Notes: generated by a model from the sequence alone, not told the origin. A DNA stretch of 64,000 nucleotides from CAWBRT01 sp963832365 (GCA_963832365.1 CAWHUL010000023.1:1-64000); one strand, 5' to 3'; counted from the first letter of the stretch, positions 53,406 to 62,939 are shown. Program-made: numbers and translations.

Positions 53406-54080
53406 ATGAACAAGCTCCAGTTTGTCCTGTTGCTCGTATCGCTGGCTTCTGCCAGCGAGTTATTCGCTCAATCCCAGGCGGCCCAGGCAGTGCCGGCTGC
53501 CTCCCCATCGACTTTGCAGCAAGACCGTCTGCCGCCCATCCCGGCCAGCAAGCAGACAGAAGCTCAGAAGAAAGCGTCGGTGGAGTTTGTGACCATCCGC
53601 AAGGCGCAGGTCTTCGGTCCGTTTGTTCCTTTGCTGCGTAGTCCCGAGCTGATGCTGCGCGCCTCGGCAATGGGCGATTACCTGCGTTACCGGGATGCGC
53701 TGCCACCAAAACTCAACGAGTTCATCATCCTGATTGTGGCCCGGCAGTGGACGCAGGAGTACGAGTGGTCTGTGCACTATCCAATCGCCATCAAAGCCGG
53801 ACTCGATCCGGAGATCGCTAGAGCCCTGGCTGAAGGGCGACGGCCCGCCAAAATGTCGGAGGAAGAGGAGATTGTGTACGAGTTCTCTACCGAGCTTCAC
53901 CACAACAAGAGCGTCAGCGACGCCACCTATTCCCGAGCGGTAGCGAAGTTCGGGGAACAGGGAATGATGGACATGGTCGGGGTGAACGGCTACTACACCT
54001 TGCTTGCCATGGCGATCAATGTGGGCCGCACGCCGGTAGCGAAGGACTACGCTCCGATGCTCGCTCCGCTGCCACGCTAG
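53406..54080 (+). CDS. secreted carboxymuconolactone decarboxylase-family protein
   Basis: 224 residues from ATG 53406. Residues 1-22 form a signal peptide (LLLVSLASASELFAQ). The body is one CMD domain: LRASAMGDYLRYRDALPPKL, EFIILIVARQWTQEYEWSVH, IKAGLDPEIARALAEGRRP. The family uses a C-x-x-C pair for peroxidase activity; here the equivalent segment has WSVHYPIAIKAG without the cysteines, so an AhpD-type reaction is unlikely. Its role in the periplasm is unknown. A strong hairpin follows the gene. Confidence 0.85.
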   Translation: MNKLQFVLLLVSLASASELFAQSQAAQAVPAASPSTLQQDRLPPIPASKQTEAQKKASVEFVTIRKAQVFGPFVPLLRSPELMLRASAMGDYLRYRDALPPKLNEFIILIVARQWTQEYEWSVHYPIAIKAGLDPEIARALAEGRRPAKMSEEEEIVYEFSTELHHNKSVSDATYSRAVAKFGEQGMMDMVGVNGYYTLLAMAINVGRTPVAKDYAPMLAPLPR

Positions 54081-54112
54081 CCACACACAACCTGCCCACT
54101 GCTGTAAAGAAT

Positions 54113-54147
54113 GGGCCGATGCGCTCTCCCCCGAGGCACATCGGCCC
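54113..54147 (+). terminator. terminator hairpin after the CMD gene
   Basis: GGGCCGATG (54113-54121) and CATCGGCCC (54139-54147) form a perfect 9-bp stem with a 17-base loop, 33 bp after the CMD stop. The downstream sequence AACTCTTCC is only weakly T-rich. Confidence 0.5.
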
Positions 54148-54356
54148 AACTCTTCCGGGAGCAGATTCGCTACCCACAAACGTTTCGGGAGGGCGAAATG
54201 CTCTGCTTAGAAAGGTATCGGCAATTCGGGAACATGGAAGGGACTAAATCGCCTGGCCTGCATCCTTAGTTCCGGCAACACAGAATCCAGGAACCTGCAA
54301 GCTGCACGTAGAACTCTGGATAGGTGCTAGACTACCTCGTGCCCGGTTTTACGGCT

Positions 54357-55871
54357 ATGCCCACTTCGGTACCGTATCGCATTCTCTGCATCGATGATGA
54401 AGCTTCCGGTCTTAAGCTCCGACAATTGATCTTGGAACGCAAGGGATACTCGGTGTCTACGGCGGCTACCGTGCCGGAAGCTCTGGCGCTATTCAAATCG
54501 AGAGATTTTGACCTCGTCGCCACCGACCACCTTCTGGGTCGAGAGACCGGAACGGCGATGGCCAAGGAGATGAAGCGTCTCAAGCCCACGGTCCCGATAA
54601 TCCTGCTTTCGGGGACAACCGATGAACCAGAGAGCTTTGAAGACATAGATGCTTTCGTCAGCAAGGCAGAAGGGCCTGAAAGTTTCCTGGCGAAGGTGAA
54701 TCAATTGCTCGCTCAGTTTCAAGCGGCGAACGCCAACAGCATTTCTGACCCTTCTACGGCAGAAGAGCCATCCTCCGTTGAAGCGGAGCAGCGATTGCAG
54801 CTGTTAGCTGCCATCGTGGAGTCATCTGATGATGCCATCTTCAGCAAGACCCTTGACGGGACGATTCTGAGCTGGAATGCGGCGGCTGAAAGGATGTACG
54901 GGTATCATTCCGAAGAAATTATTGGAAAGCCGGTTTCCATGCTGCTGCCTCCCGACCGTCCCGATGAGGTGCGTGGAATTCTGGCGCGGCTGCGACACGG
55001 CGAAAAGATAGAGCACTTCGAGACCGTGCGTATCGCAAAAAACGGGCGCTCGCTAACCGTGTCACTGGCTATATCGCCGATCCGTGAAGCCGGAGGCCGG
55101 ATTGTCGGAGCATCGACAATCGCCCGTGACATAACACGTTCGAAGCTCGCCGAGCAGTCCCTGCGGAACTCTGAAAAACTGGCTACCGCGGGACGAATGG
55201 CAGCAACCGTGGCTCACGAGATCAATAATCCGCTGGAAGCTGTAACCAACGCTTTGTATCTGCTTGCGGAGTCGCCCAGCCTGGACAGCAGCGCACGTCA
55301 ATTCCTCACAGCCGCCCAAGACGAGTTGGCGAAAATCAGGCAGGTTACCACTCTGACCCTCGGACTTCACCGAGGGGATGGGGAACGTCCTCAGCAGATC
55401 AAGGTTACCGGGTTAATCGACAATGTCTTGTCGCTCTATGGGCGAAAACTTCACACCCTTGGCATCGCCGTCGATACCCGTTACGACGCCGACGAACCGT
55501 TGAATGCATTTCCGGGAGAGCTACGGCAGGTATTCTCGAACATTATCGTCAATGCCGCCGATGCGCTTGAGAAATCGGGCGACAAGCTCTGCGTTCATGT
55601 TCTCAGGTCGCCTGACTGGACGAATCTCGCCCAACGAGGACTCCGCATCACCATTTCGGACAATGGTTGCGGAATCCCAGTCGAAAAATGCGCCCAGATG
55701 TTTGAACCGTTCTTCACGACGAAAGGCAACCGAGGCACAGGCATCGGGCTGTGGGTATCGCTCGGCATCGTGAAAAAATATGGGGGAAGAATCCGGTTCA
55801 GATCCTCAGTGAAGCAGGGACGTTCTGGCACGACCTTCTCCATCTTTCTTCCAGTAGCGCAGTCGCACTGA
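54357..55871 (+). CDS. REC-PAS-histidine kinase
   Basis: 504 residues. An N-terminal receiver domain has RILCIDDEASGL and the phosphoacceptor Asp in DLVATDHLLGRETG. A PAS domain spans about 150-265 (SKTLDGTILSWNAAAERMYG, then YHSEEIIGKPVSMLLPPDR). The phosphorylated His is in MAATVAHEINNPLEAV. ATPase boxes are NIIVNAADALEKSG and GNRGTGIGLWVSLGIVKKYG. An N-terminal REC on a soluble kinase suggests that another kinase controls it. The ATG at 54357 is used; an upstream GTG would add 11 residues. No output regulator is adjacent. Confidence 0.88.
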   Translation: MPTSVPYRILCIDDEASGLKLRQLILERKGYSVSTAATVPEALALFKSRDFDLVATDHLLGRETGTAMAKEMKRLKPTVPIILLSGTTDEPESFEDIDAFVSKAEGPESFLAKVNQLLAQFQAANANSISDPSTAEEPSSVEAEQRLQLLAAIVESSDDAIFSKTLDGTILSWNAAAERMYGYHSEEIIGKPVSMLLPPDRPDEVRGILARLRHGEKIEHFETVRIAKNGRSLTVSLAISPIREAGGRIVGASTIARDITRSKLAEQSLRNSEKLATAGRMAATVAHEINNPLEAVTNALYLLAESPSLDSSARQFLTAAQDELAKIRQVTTLTLGLHRGDGERPQQIKVTGLIDNVLSLYGRKLHTLGIAVDTRYDADEPLNAFPGELRQVFSNIIVNAADALEKSGDKLCVHVLRSPDWTNLAQRGLRITISDNGCGIPVEKCAQMFEPFFTTKGNRGTGIGLWVSLGIVKKYGGRIRFRSSVKQGRSGTTFSIFLPVAQSH

Positions 55872-56271
55872 GCGACCTCTATTCGACAAACTCCCACCAC
55901 AAACGGCCAGATCTGGACCGGTTTCGCAGAAGCTATACCTGCGAAGCAGTGGCTTCCCAATCCTGCGCGATATCCAGAAGTTCACCGACTATCGAGTGCG
56001 CTGGCCTGTAAGTACGTGAAAAGCTATGGTCCGAAACGTCGCCGTGACCAACAATGGCGCGGCTTCGGAAGTACTCCAGTCGACGGCGGGGCGTTGGCCG
56101 GATACTTCAAACGGACATTACTTTAGTTTCGGTTCAGGGGGGACATCCTGATTGCCTTGCCTATGGAGTTTATGTATGGTGGCAAATGGAGAGCTGGATA
56201 TTTCCGCTCTAGCTATTTTGGGCGCGAAAACAAGGTCTGAATTGGGATCGGCACAGAGGCTGCAAACGGCG
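55872..56271. other. intergenic region before the minor pilin operon
   Basis: 400 bp. No gene is convincing. The open frame of the first pilin extends back to 56152, but that part is not prepilin-like. Promoters for the pilin operon should lie here; no clear boxes are seen. Confidence 0.35.
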
Positions 56272-56910
56272 ATGGTTTTGAGAGATACATCCAAGCGTTG
56301 CGGGACAGGCGGTGTTGGCCAGCGTGGCTTCACTGCGGTTGAACTGTGCATCGTAACGGCCATTACGTTAATACTGTCAGCCATCGCCATCCCAAACTTC
56401 CTTCGCCTGACCCACACCTACAGGCTAAGGAGCGACGGCGACAGTCTGGTAAGCCTGCTGATGGTTGGGCGCATGCGCGGCGCGGCGAAGTTCGCCCATG
56501 GGCAAGTGTCCTGCGATACCACGAGCACTGCCTGTCCTGGCGCGGGCCTCTGCACGCTCTCGATGAAACAGTATGGAGCGGCTACCTACACCGCGGAAAA
56601 ACAGCAGGTGTGTCTCTCGCCCGGGATCAGCTTCGGCTTCCCCACGGGCACGGCCGGGGGAGCGGGTGGACAAGCGGGCACCGGCAACGGCCCCTACCAA
56701 GGCAAGAGTGGGCAGACGAACCCTTACACCATTACATTCAACTCTCGCGGCTTGCCAATCGATGATACGAGCGGGGGCCCCGTCGGGAATTACGCATTCT
56801 ATTTGAAAGATGTAGCGAGCAGCACCTACGTCGCGATCGGGATTGATTCAAGCGGCAGGGCGTCGCTTTACACCTTCGCGGGAAGCACCTATTGGGAACT
56901 GGCGGAATGA
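56272..56910 (+). CDS. type IV minor pilin, GspH/FimT-like
   Basis: Starting at ATG 56272, a basic leader ends in GQRG, followed by FTAVELCIVTAITLILSAIA: the prepilin peptidase site G/F with Glu at position 5 and a hydrophobic helix. The remaining 150 residues are Gly/Thr-rich with a Cys pair, as in minor pilins of the FimT/GspH type. It is the first of four overlapping genes of a pseudopilin set that primes pilus assembly. An earlier in-frame ATG (56152) would give an unusually long leader. Confidence 0.8.
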   Translation: MVLRDTSKRCGTGGVGQRGFTAVELCIVTAITLILSAIAIPNFLRLTHTYRLRSDGDSLVSLLMVGRMRGAAKFAHGQVSCDTTSTACPGAGLCTLSMKQYGAATYTAEKQQVCLSPGISFGFPTGTAGGAGGQAGTGNGPYQGKSGQTNPYTITFNSRGLPIDDTSGGPVGNYAFYLKDVASSTYVAIGIDSSGRASLYTFAGSTYWELAE

Positions 56911-57440
56911 TGCCTCGTTCGGCTAGCAAACTCGGTGGCAATGGCCAGCGGGGATTCTCGCTGCTGGAGGCGATGATAGCGTGCCTTCTCATGATTACGT
57001 GCTCGGCGGGATTGCTTGCCTTGTTTGGCTTTGCAGTAAAGATAAACACCAGCCAGGGCGATGAGGTTACGCGAACCACTGAGTATGCGCAGGACAAAAT
57101 GGAACAGCTGATGGCGCTGAGCATGGTCAATTTCGACGATGTTCAAAGCGACGTCACGAAGTACCCGACGCAGCCTGCGGCGTCAGGCGCTACTTGTTGT
57201 GGACTGGCCGCCGGCGGCAGCCTGGATTCCACAAGTCCTGTGACAGGATATGTGGACTACGTAGACAAGGATGGCGTCTATTCGACGTCCTCTGCCAACG
57301 CCATCTACGTGCGAATGTGGCAGATCACCAATGACGGGCTCGCCCCGACGCAGGTCAAGACCCTTACCGTGCTGGTTATCGCCAAGACCAAGTTGCTTCC
57401 GCCGCAGACAACACTGGTGTCGCAGGTTTCGCGCTATTGA
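56907..57440 (+). CDS. type IV minor pilin, PilV-like
   Basis: The ATG at 56907 overlaps the previous stop by 4 bp. The leader MMPRSASKLGGNGQRG ends at the prepilin peptidase site, then FSLLEAMIACLLMITCSAGL. The 161-residue mature protein matches PilV/GspI-type minor pilins in size. There are Cys at the helix and in ATCCGLAAGG that may form disulfides. Translational coupling with its neighbours shows a single operon. Confidence 0.82.
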   Translation: MMPRSASKLGGNGQRGFSLLEAMIACLLMITCSAGLLALFGFAVKINTSQGDEVTRTTEYAQDKMEQLMALSMVNFDDVQSDVTKYPTQPAASGATCCGLAAGGSLDSTSPVTGYVDYVDKDGVYSTSSANAIYVRMWQITNDGLAPTQVKTLTVLVIAKTKLLPPQTTLVSQVSRY

Positions 57441-57454
57441 GGGAGACATTTCAC

Positions 57455-58489
57455 GTGTACGCCCGAAGACATAATCGCGCTGCCGGCTTTACCTTGCTGG
57501 AGATGATGCTCAGCACCGCGCTATTCCTTGGTCTCTCCTCCCTCATCCTGGGCGGCATGATCAGTGTGATGCGGAACTACAGAAGCCTGGAAATCCGCAA
57601 CGCCCTCGAGCAACGGATGCGTTCCGCGTTTGAATTGATGGCGCAGGAGATCGGCCAAGCGGGACTGCAAGCTTCGGGCCTGGACACAAGCGGCTTGGTT
57701 GCGCCTCTGGCGAACATCACGCAAACCATTACCAGCACTGGAGTGAGGACGGTTACGGTAGACAAAATTGGGGGAATCTTTCAGGGCGCATCCCTGGTGA
57801 TTAACGACGGCACAAATCAGGAAAACATCATCGTGACCGCCATGAGCACGACCGCACCGTATTCGATTACGGCCAATTTTGGAAAAACCCACACCGCCGC
57901 ATATCCGCCAGGCACGCCGGTTTATGCGCCAGGGGTATTTCCCGGCGGCATTCTTGCGTCGGACTACACGGCATCTCCACCCCGCTATTCATCCACGCGC
58001 ACGCAGTTGATGTTTTTTGGCGATATCAACTCAGTGGGTAATGCTCTGATTCTTGTCAGGTACTCCTGCCCAACGACATTCCCCGGGGCGATCCAGCGCA
58101 CCGCGTGGGACGTTGCGACCGGGACCTGGAGCACTCCGTCGGCAGGACCGACGCCCCTGCTCGACAACGTAACTTCTTGCAACTTCACGTATCCGGATGA
58201 TCCCAATCTTGCCTCTCCCGTCACACTTCCCACCGTGCCTATAAGTTGGACAGATAGTGGCGGAACCGTGCACAACGTCACTTACGAGATGATTCCTTCG
58301 GTGGGCATTACCATTACGGCGACGTCGCAAACCAACGATCCCATAAGCAACAAGCCGTTTCAACTTACCAAATCCTTTCTCAACATTCAGCCCCGCAACG
58401 TATTGGCCGCCATTGAACAGGTCGCAGCTGGGAATACGTCGGAATTACAGCCGACCCCGATTACAGGCATTTTTGCGAGTTTGCCATGA
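57455..58489 (+). CDS. type IV minor pilin, PilW/GspJ-like
   Basis: A GTG at 57455 with GGGAG about nine bases upstream gives the leader YARRHNRAAG, then FTLLEMMLSTALFLGLSSLI, a standard prepilin helix. The TTG at 57437 is an alternative start. About 344 residues, larger than typical PilW because of a beta-rich domain with many Thr/Ser and a Cys pair (YSCPTTFPG, VTSCNFTYPD). PilW helps form the pilus tip complex. The stop overlaps the PilX-like ATG by 4 bp. Confidence 0.8.
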   Translation: MYARRHNRAAGFTLLEMMLSTALFLGLSSLILGGMISVMRNYRSLEIRNALEQRMRSAFELMAQEIGQAGLQASGLDTSGLVAPLANITQTITSTGVRTVTVDKIGGIFQGASLVINDGTNQENIIVTAMSTTAPYSITANFGKTHTAAYPPGTPVYAPGVFPGGILASDYTASPPRYSSTRTQLMFFGDINSVGNALILVRYSCPTTFPGAIQRTAWDVATGTWSTPSAGPTPLLDNVTSCNFTYPDDPNLASPVTLPTVPISWTDSGGTVHNVTYEMIPSVGITITATSQTNDPISNKPFQLTKSFLNIQPRNVLAAIEQVAAGNTSELQPTPITGIFASLP

Positions 58490-60183
58490 TCATTCAAGCC
58501 GGACAAAGACGTTTCTGCGAGCGGCGCATCCAGCATGGCGCTCGCCAAAGAGGCGTTGCGCTCATACTCGCGCTCCTCTGTGTGTTCATTATGTCGGTGA
58601 TTGCCGCTGGTCTCATGTTCTCGACCCAGGCGGAGGTCTGGAGTTCCGCCAACTACCGCTATGTAACGCAGTCGAGATACGTGGCCGAGGCAGGCGCGGA
58701 GCAGGCCATCAGTTGGCTCCAGAACTGGCTGAAGACCAGCTCACCTAATTTCGGTGACACGACGAAATTCGACATCACCACCTTCCCCGCCCAGTACCCG
58801 GGGGGAGCCGGATCTGGAACCTGTCCCACCAACACTGCCAAGTGCGTGGTGATGGCCGGCAGTGGAATGACCGGTTTCACAGACACCTACGCGAACATCA
58901 ACGCCACCGACGACGCGGCTTTCACGACCGCGTTCACCAACGTCAGCAGCCAGTTTACCGGGATGCCGGGGACGGCCAAATACAACGTCGCCGTGCAACT
59001 GCTGTCGGCGCAGTTCGATGCAACGGCTGCGGCCTACAAAACGAAATGGAAGATCTTCTCTCGCGGCCAGATGACCGGCGCCGGCGCCCAGGCGCAGGTG
59101 CAGATCGTCGAGATCGTCGATAACGTGCTGACCACTGGCGTGGCTACCCCCATCCCTAATTTCAACTATGGTGTTTTCGCCACGGGAACCGGCTGCAATG
59201 TCATTACTATGGCGGGCGGCCAGTACACCAAGAGCTACAACTCATCACTTCCCGCCAATGTTGGTAATACCAACCCCACTTTATCCGCCTCCGGGGGTGA
59301 CGTTGCCGCCATGGGCAACGTTAAGATGACGAACGGCGCATACATTTACGGCAATCTGTACTCGGCGTACTCCGCCAAAGGAGTGTCGGGCGGCCCTAGC
59401 GGCCTCAATGGTTCGGCGGCGTGCAGCAGCCCGAACAGTCTCTGGGCGATTAACGAGGACAACTCGGGCTCAAGAATCACGAACAACCACGCCGGAACCG
59501 GGGGCGACCCGTACACGAATTTAGTCTCTCCCATGCCGAGTCCAGCGCCCGTCATGGCCAACGCCCAGATTCCCGATAACAACGTGCCGAGTAATACCGC
59601 CGCCTGCTCTGGGTTTAACGGCCTGTGCAACGGTGGAAGCGGCGGCGGTGGCGGCTGCGCGGCAACCGTTCCGCCCAGCACCAGCACAAACCCGCCTACT
59701 AATTATGGGAAGGTGAATTTCGGCTCCTGCTCCGTTATCACCCTCCAGTCGGGTGTGTATTACATGGACAGCCTGTATATCTCCAACGGCGGGCAGATCA
59801 AAATGCCGAGCACGGGGAACGTCGTCATCTACGTCCTCGACCAGGGCAGTACGAATCCGCCACTTAGCCTCGATGGCGGCACGGTTGCCAACAATGGCGG
59901 CAACCCGAACAACTTTACCTTGGTTTACAACGGCGCCAAGACCGTCAACTTATCCAACGGCTCCGCAATGTTCGGGACGGTCTATGCTCCGAACGCGCCA
60001 ATAACCGTATCAGGCAACGCCGGCGTTTACGGCGCAGTAGTTGGAAAGTCCTACGCATTCTCCGGCAGCGGGCACATCAATTACGACACAAACCTCAAGA
60101 CTCAGACCCCGCACGTGACTCTGCCCGCGGGGGCCGGACTGGGTCCGATACACATCGACCAATTCAGTTGGAGCGCTTACTAG
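58486..60183 (+). CDS. PilX-like minor pilin with a large C-terminal beta domain
   Basis: 565 residues. The N-terminus has ARQRGVALILALLCVFIMSV, a PilX-type helix following an RQRG leader rather than a canonical FTLxE. Residues about 35-210 continue the pilin stalk (SRYVAEAGAEQAISWLQNWL). Residues about 220-565 are Gly/Asn/Ser-rich, with GVYYMDSLYISNGGQIKMPS and GTVYAPNAPITVSGNAGVYG, a repetitive beta-helix style seen in pilus-tip or surface-binding domains (DUF7305-like). It is about three times longer than normal PilX, which suggests a tip adhesin. Last gene of the operon; a REP-like repeat follows. Confidence 0.78.
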   Translation: MIIQAGQRRFCERRIQHGARQRGVALILALLCVFIMSVIAAGLMFSTQAEVWSSANYRYVTQSRYVAEAGAEQAISWLQNWLKTSSPNFGDTTKFDITTFPAQYPGGAGSGTCPTNTAKCVVMAGSGMTGFTDTYANINATDDAAFTTAFTNVSSQFTGMPGTAKYNVAVQLLSAQFDATAAAYKTKWKIFSRGQMTGAGAQAQVQIVEIVDNVLTTGVATPIPNFNYGVFATGTGCNVITMAGGQYTKSYNSSLPANVGNTNPTLSASGGDVAAMGNVKMTNGAYIYGNLYSAYSAKGVSGGPSGLNGSAACSSPNSLWAINEDNSGSRITNNHAGTGGDPYTNLVSPMPSPAPVMANAQIPDNNVPSNTAACSGFNGLCNGGSGGGGGCAATVPPSTSTNPPTNYGKVNFGSCSVITLQSGVYYMDSLYISNGGQIKMPSTGNVVIYVLDQGSTNPPLSLDGGTVANNGGNPNNFTLVYNGAKTVNLSNGSAMFGTVYAPNAPITVSGNAGVYGAVVGKSYAFSGSGHINYDTNLKTQTPHVTLPAGAGLGPIHIDQFSWSAY

Positions 60184-60218
60184 CAGGCTGCGTCACAAGT
60201 CGAGTAACTTAAGAGAGA

Positions 60219-60353
60219 TGTCATTCTGAGCCGCAGCGAAGAATCCCAGCACGGCGCGGAGTTGAGACGCAGCCGAAGGACGTCATAAGAGCTTAGAGCG
60301 GCGCGGGTTGGGGCAGTTTTCATGGGATGTTTCGCTACGCTCAACATGACACC
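60219..60353. repeat. 135-bp REP/MITE-like repeat, copy A
   Basis: Begins TGTCATTCTGAG and ends CTCAACATGACACC, arms that are imperfect inverted repeats of each other. Almost the whole element is matched, in inverted orientation, by 62805-62939, including GAATCCCAGCACGGCGCGGAG and GGGTTGGGGCAGTTTTCATG with a few flanking bases. It lies between the convergent ends of the PilX-like and Sel1 genes. Confidence 0.8.
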
Positions 60354-60431
60354 TTTAAAAAGGGCATCAGGCCCGCTTCTCGCCCATCTGTGTGACGCGC
60401 CACTGGATCCGAGCAAGGTCTGGCAATTCTT

Positions 60432-61823
60432 TTACTGCTGTACTCCTATGGGTGTAAAGGTGATGGTCCGCTTGGTATTCGATGTACCGAGTGGTCCCAT
60501 TGATTGACCGTTGAAGGTCACATCAACTCCCGCGGGATTTCCCGCTACCACCACCACACGGCGCAGGGCGTGAAAACTGCGCTCGCGCTTATCCGCTGAA
60601 TTGGGGTCCATGGTGCCTTCCATCACCTGCTTGCCGTCCACGTAAATCGTCACCCGGCAAAGCTGTGTGGCGGTCAATACCAGGGAAACTCCATATGCAT
60701 CCGCGATGGCGCCCAACAACTTATCGTCGGCGCCTACCTTGCGAAGCCGTTCTTTGACCCTGGCGGTGGTCTCGAAATTGACGCCGTATTGCTTTACGAG
60801 AGTTGCAACCCTTACGGGTGAAACGCTTCCCTTCAGCAGTTTTTCGACTTCATTGATCGCCAGCCGCCGGTCGATGTTCTGTGGCTTTGCTTGTGGCTCC
60901 GGTTCTGGTTCCTCTTCCGACTCCTCTTCCGGCTCTGGTTCCGCTTCCGGTTGTGGTTTAACAACCAAGGGAGCGATGTTGTTGGTCGCGGAAACGATTG
61001 GCTCGACGGGTGCGGCTTTCAGGCGCTGTATTGCCTCTTTCGAAGGTGCGTGACCCTGGTCGGCGGCTTTGTTGTACCAATACAGAGCCAACGGACGTTC
61101 CTGCGGCACTCCCCGACCGTTCTCGTACATCCAGCCGAGATTACCCTGGCCGAACATGTTGCCTTGATCCGCGGCCTTCTGGTACCAGCGCAGCGCTTCG
61201 GCGTCGTCCTGCAGCACTCCCCGGCCATTTCGGTACATCACGCCGAGATTATTCTGGCCCATCGAGTAGCCCTGATCGGCGGCCCTGCGGAACCAGCGCA
61301 CTGCTTCGCCATAGTCCTTCGCGATACCCCGGCCACTTAGGTACATGATCCCGAGATTGTTCTGCGCAATCGGGTTACCCTGCTCGGCGGACTTGCGGAA
61401 CCAGCGTAGGGCGGCGGCATAGTCTTGCGGCACCCCCCGGCCATTCTGGTACATGATTGCGAGATTATTCTGGCCCATCGAGTAGCCCTGATCGGCGGAC
61501 TTGCGGTACCAGTGCACCGCTTCGCCGTTGTCCTGCACGACACCCCGGCCATTCTGGTACATCTTGCCGAGATTGAACTGACCCGACGCGTTGCCCAGTT
61601 GCGCGGCCTTGCGGTACCAGCGCACCGCCTCGGCATCGTCTCTTTGCACGCCGTCACCGTTTTGATACCTCATGCCGAGCATGGTCTGGGCGTTGCTGTC
61701 GTTCTGCAGGGCGAGCCTTCTAAGTTCGTCAATCCCTTGCGCCATCGCAGTTGCCGAGAGAGCGAGACAGACGGCGGTGATCAGCAGCAAAACAACCACG
61801 CGGATATGGGCACCGGCGCTCAT
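60432..61823 (-). CDS. secreted Sel1-repeat protein
   Basis: ATG 61823 with GGAGGTG upstream gives 463 residues. Residues 1-29 are a signal peptide (LLLITAVCLALSATAMAQG). Six Sel1-like repeats of 36 residues follow (about 45-260), each with A-x-N-L-G-x-M-Y-x-N-G-R-G-V-x-Q-D and R-W-Y/F-x-K-A-A-D-Q-G. A Glu/Pro-rich linker (EPEPEEESEEEPEPEP) leads to a helical domain (LVKQYGVNFETTARVKERL) and a C-terminal beta domain (CRVTIYVDGKQVMEGTMD). Sel1 repeats are scaffolds for protein contacts at the envelope. The helical domain also occurs as a relic at 2.35-2.5 kb. Confidence 0.85.
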   Translation of the reverse strand: MSAGAHIRVVVLLLITAVCLALSATAMAQGIDELRRLALQNDSNAQTMLGMRYQNGDGVQRDDAEAVRWYRKAAQLGNASGQFNLGKMYQNGRGVVQDNGEAVHWYRKSADQGYSMGQNNLAIMYQNGRGVPQDYAAALRWFRKSAEQGNPIAQNNLGIMYLSGRGIAKDYGEAVRWFRRAADQGYSMGQNNLGVMYRNGRGVLQDDAEALRWYQKAADQGNMFGQGNLGWMYENGRGVPQERPLALYWYNKAADQGHAPSKEAIQRLKAAPVEPIVSATNNIAPLVVKPQPEAEPEPEEESEEEPEPEPQAKPQNIDRRLAINEVEKLLKGSVSPVRVATLVKQYGVNFETTARVKERLRKVGADDKLLGAIADAYGVSLVLTATQLCRVTIYVDGKQVMEGTMDPNSADKRERSFHALRRVVVVAGNPAGVDVTFNGQSMGPLGTSNTKRTITFTPIGVQQ

Positions 61824-61988
61824 GGACACACCTCCACAGGGGGCCCTTCGTGCTTGCAACGTAGTCTGCCACAGGATGGACGGGAAGACCAGAGACTTAC
61901 CTGCCAGACCCACGCTGGCCGATGAACTTCCTTTACCCGGCAATTTGGAGCGTGCTAGCATCGGCAGCGGAGAACTTGGTGAGCAAGG

Positions 61989-62762
61989 ATGGATTTTACT
62001 GTCCAAGTGGCTGGTAAGACTGACGTCGGCTGTGTTCGCACCAATAATGAAGACAACTTCGGCTACGACATCGAGCGCGGCATCTTCATTGTTTGCGACG
62101 GCATGGGCGGGGCGGCGGCCGGCGAAGTTGCGAGCCAACTGGGCGTCTCGACCGTTCTTTCTTACTTTCGTCAGGCGGCCACGGCGGCCGCATATCCGGC
62201 TTTCGAACGGCTCTTCGAGGATTGCTCGGAGCAGGCGAATGCCTTGGGAAACGCGGTTCTGTCGGCTAACCGCATGGTTTACGAGACTGGCTTGGCCGAT
62301 CTCCGGCAGGCCGGAATGGGCACCACAATCGTTGCGGTTCTGACTGGAGGCAAGCCGGTTTCCATCGCGCATGTCGGCGATAGCCGTATTTATCTGGTTC
62401 GCGACGCGACCCTGGTGCAACTGACGAACGACCACTCGCTGGTAATGGAGAGGGTGCGCCGCGGGCTGATGACGGCCGAGGAAGCCGCGGTCTCCGAGAT
62501 GCAGAACGTCATCACGCGCGCGCTTGGTGCCGAGCCGGACGTGCAGCCGGACGTGACCGACTTGGAAGTTATTCCCGATGATACGCTGCTGCTTTCAAGC
62601 GATGGCCTGGTGCGCCACGTCAGCGACGATCAGATTCTCGACATCATTCAGCATGCACCCTCGCTACAGGCCGCATGCGACGCCCTGATTGAGGCAGCGA
62701 AGGCCGGCGGCGGAAGCGACAACATAACCTGTGTGCTGCTGCGTTTTGGCGCTCAGACCTAG
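61989..62762 (+). CDS. PP2C-type serine/threonine phosphatase
   Basis: 257 residues of the Stp/PrpC family. Metal-binding motifs are in VRTNNEDNFG, FIVCDGMGGAAAGEVAS, HVGDSRIYLVRD and LLLSSDGLVRHVS, ending with GGSDNITCVLLRF. It removes phosphate from Ser/Thr in proteins and usually works against a Hanks-type kinase. No such kinase lies in the window, but the FHA protein downstream is a typical phospho-Thr reader, so kinase genes may follow beyond the end. It is divergent from the Sel1 gene. Confidence 0.92.
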   Translation: MDFTVQVAGKTDVGCVRTNNEDNFGYDIERGIFIVCDGMGGAAAGEVASQLGVSTVLSYFRQAATAAAYPAFERLFEDCSEQANALGNAVLSANRMVYETGLADLRQAGMGTTIVAVLTGGKPVSIAHVGDSRIYLVRDATLVQLTNDHSLVMERVRRGLMTAEEAAVSEMQNVITRALGAEPDVQPDVTDLEVIPDDTLLLSSDGLVRHVSDDQILDIIQHAPSLQAACDALIEAAKAGGGSDNITCVLLRFGAQT

Positions 62763-62804
62763 CACCGTGTCCGGAACTACCTGCCATAACTGACTTTCCC
62801 CGGA

Positions 62805-62939
62805 GTGTCATGTTGAGCGTAGCGAAACATCCCATGAAAACTGCCCCAACCCGCGTCGCTCTGAACTTTTAAGAAGTCCTTCGGTTGCGCCTTAGCTCCG
62901 CGCCGTGCTGGGATTCTTCGCTGCGCTCAGAATGACACC
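62805..62939. repeat. 135-bp REP/MITE-like repeat, copy B (inverted)
   Basis: The reverse complement of this segment aligns along its length with 60219-60353. It starts GTGTCATGTTGAGCG on the plus strand and ends CGCTCAGAATGACACC. Differences are scattered substitutions and small indels in the middle. It lies 43 bp after the phosphatase gene. Confidence 0.8.

Noticed and set aside
60960..61700. CRISPR-like periodicity
   Set aside because: The period of about 108 bp is protein-coding, from six Sel1 repeats of 36 residues; there are no spacers.
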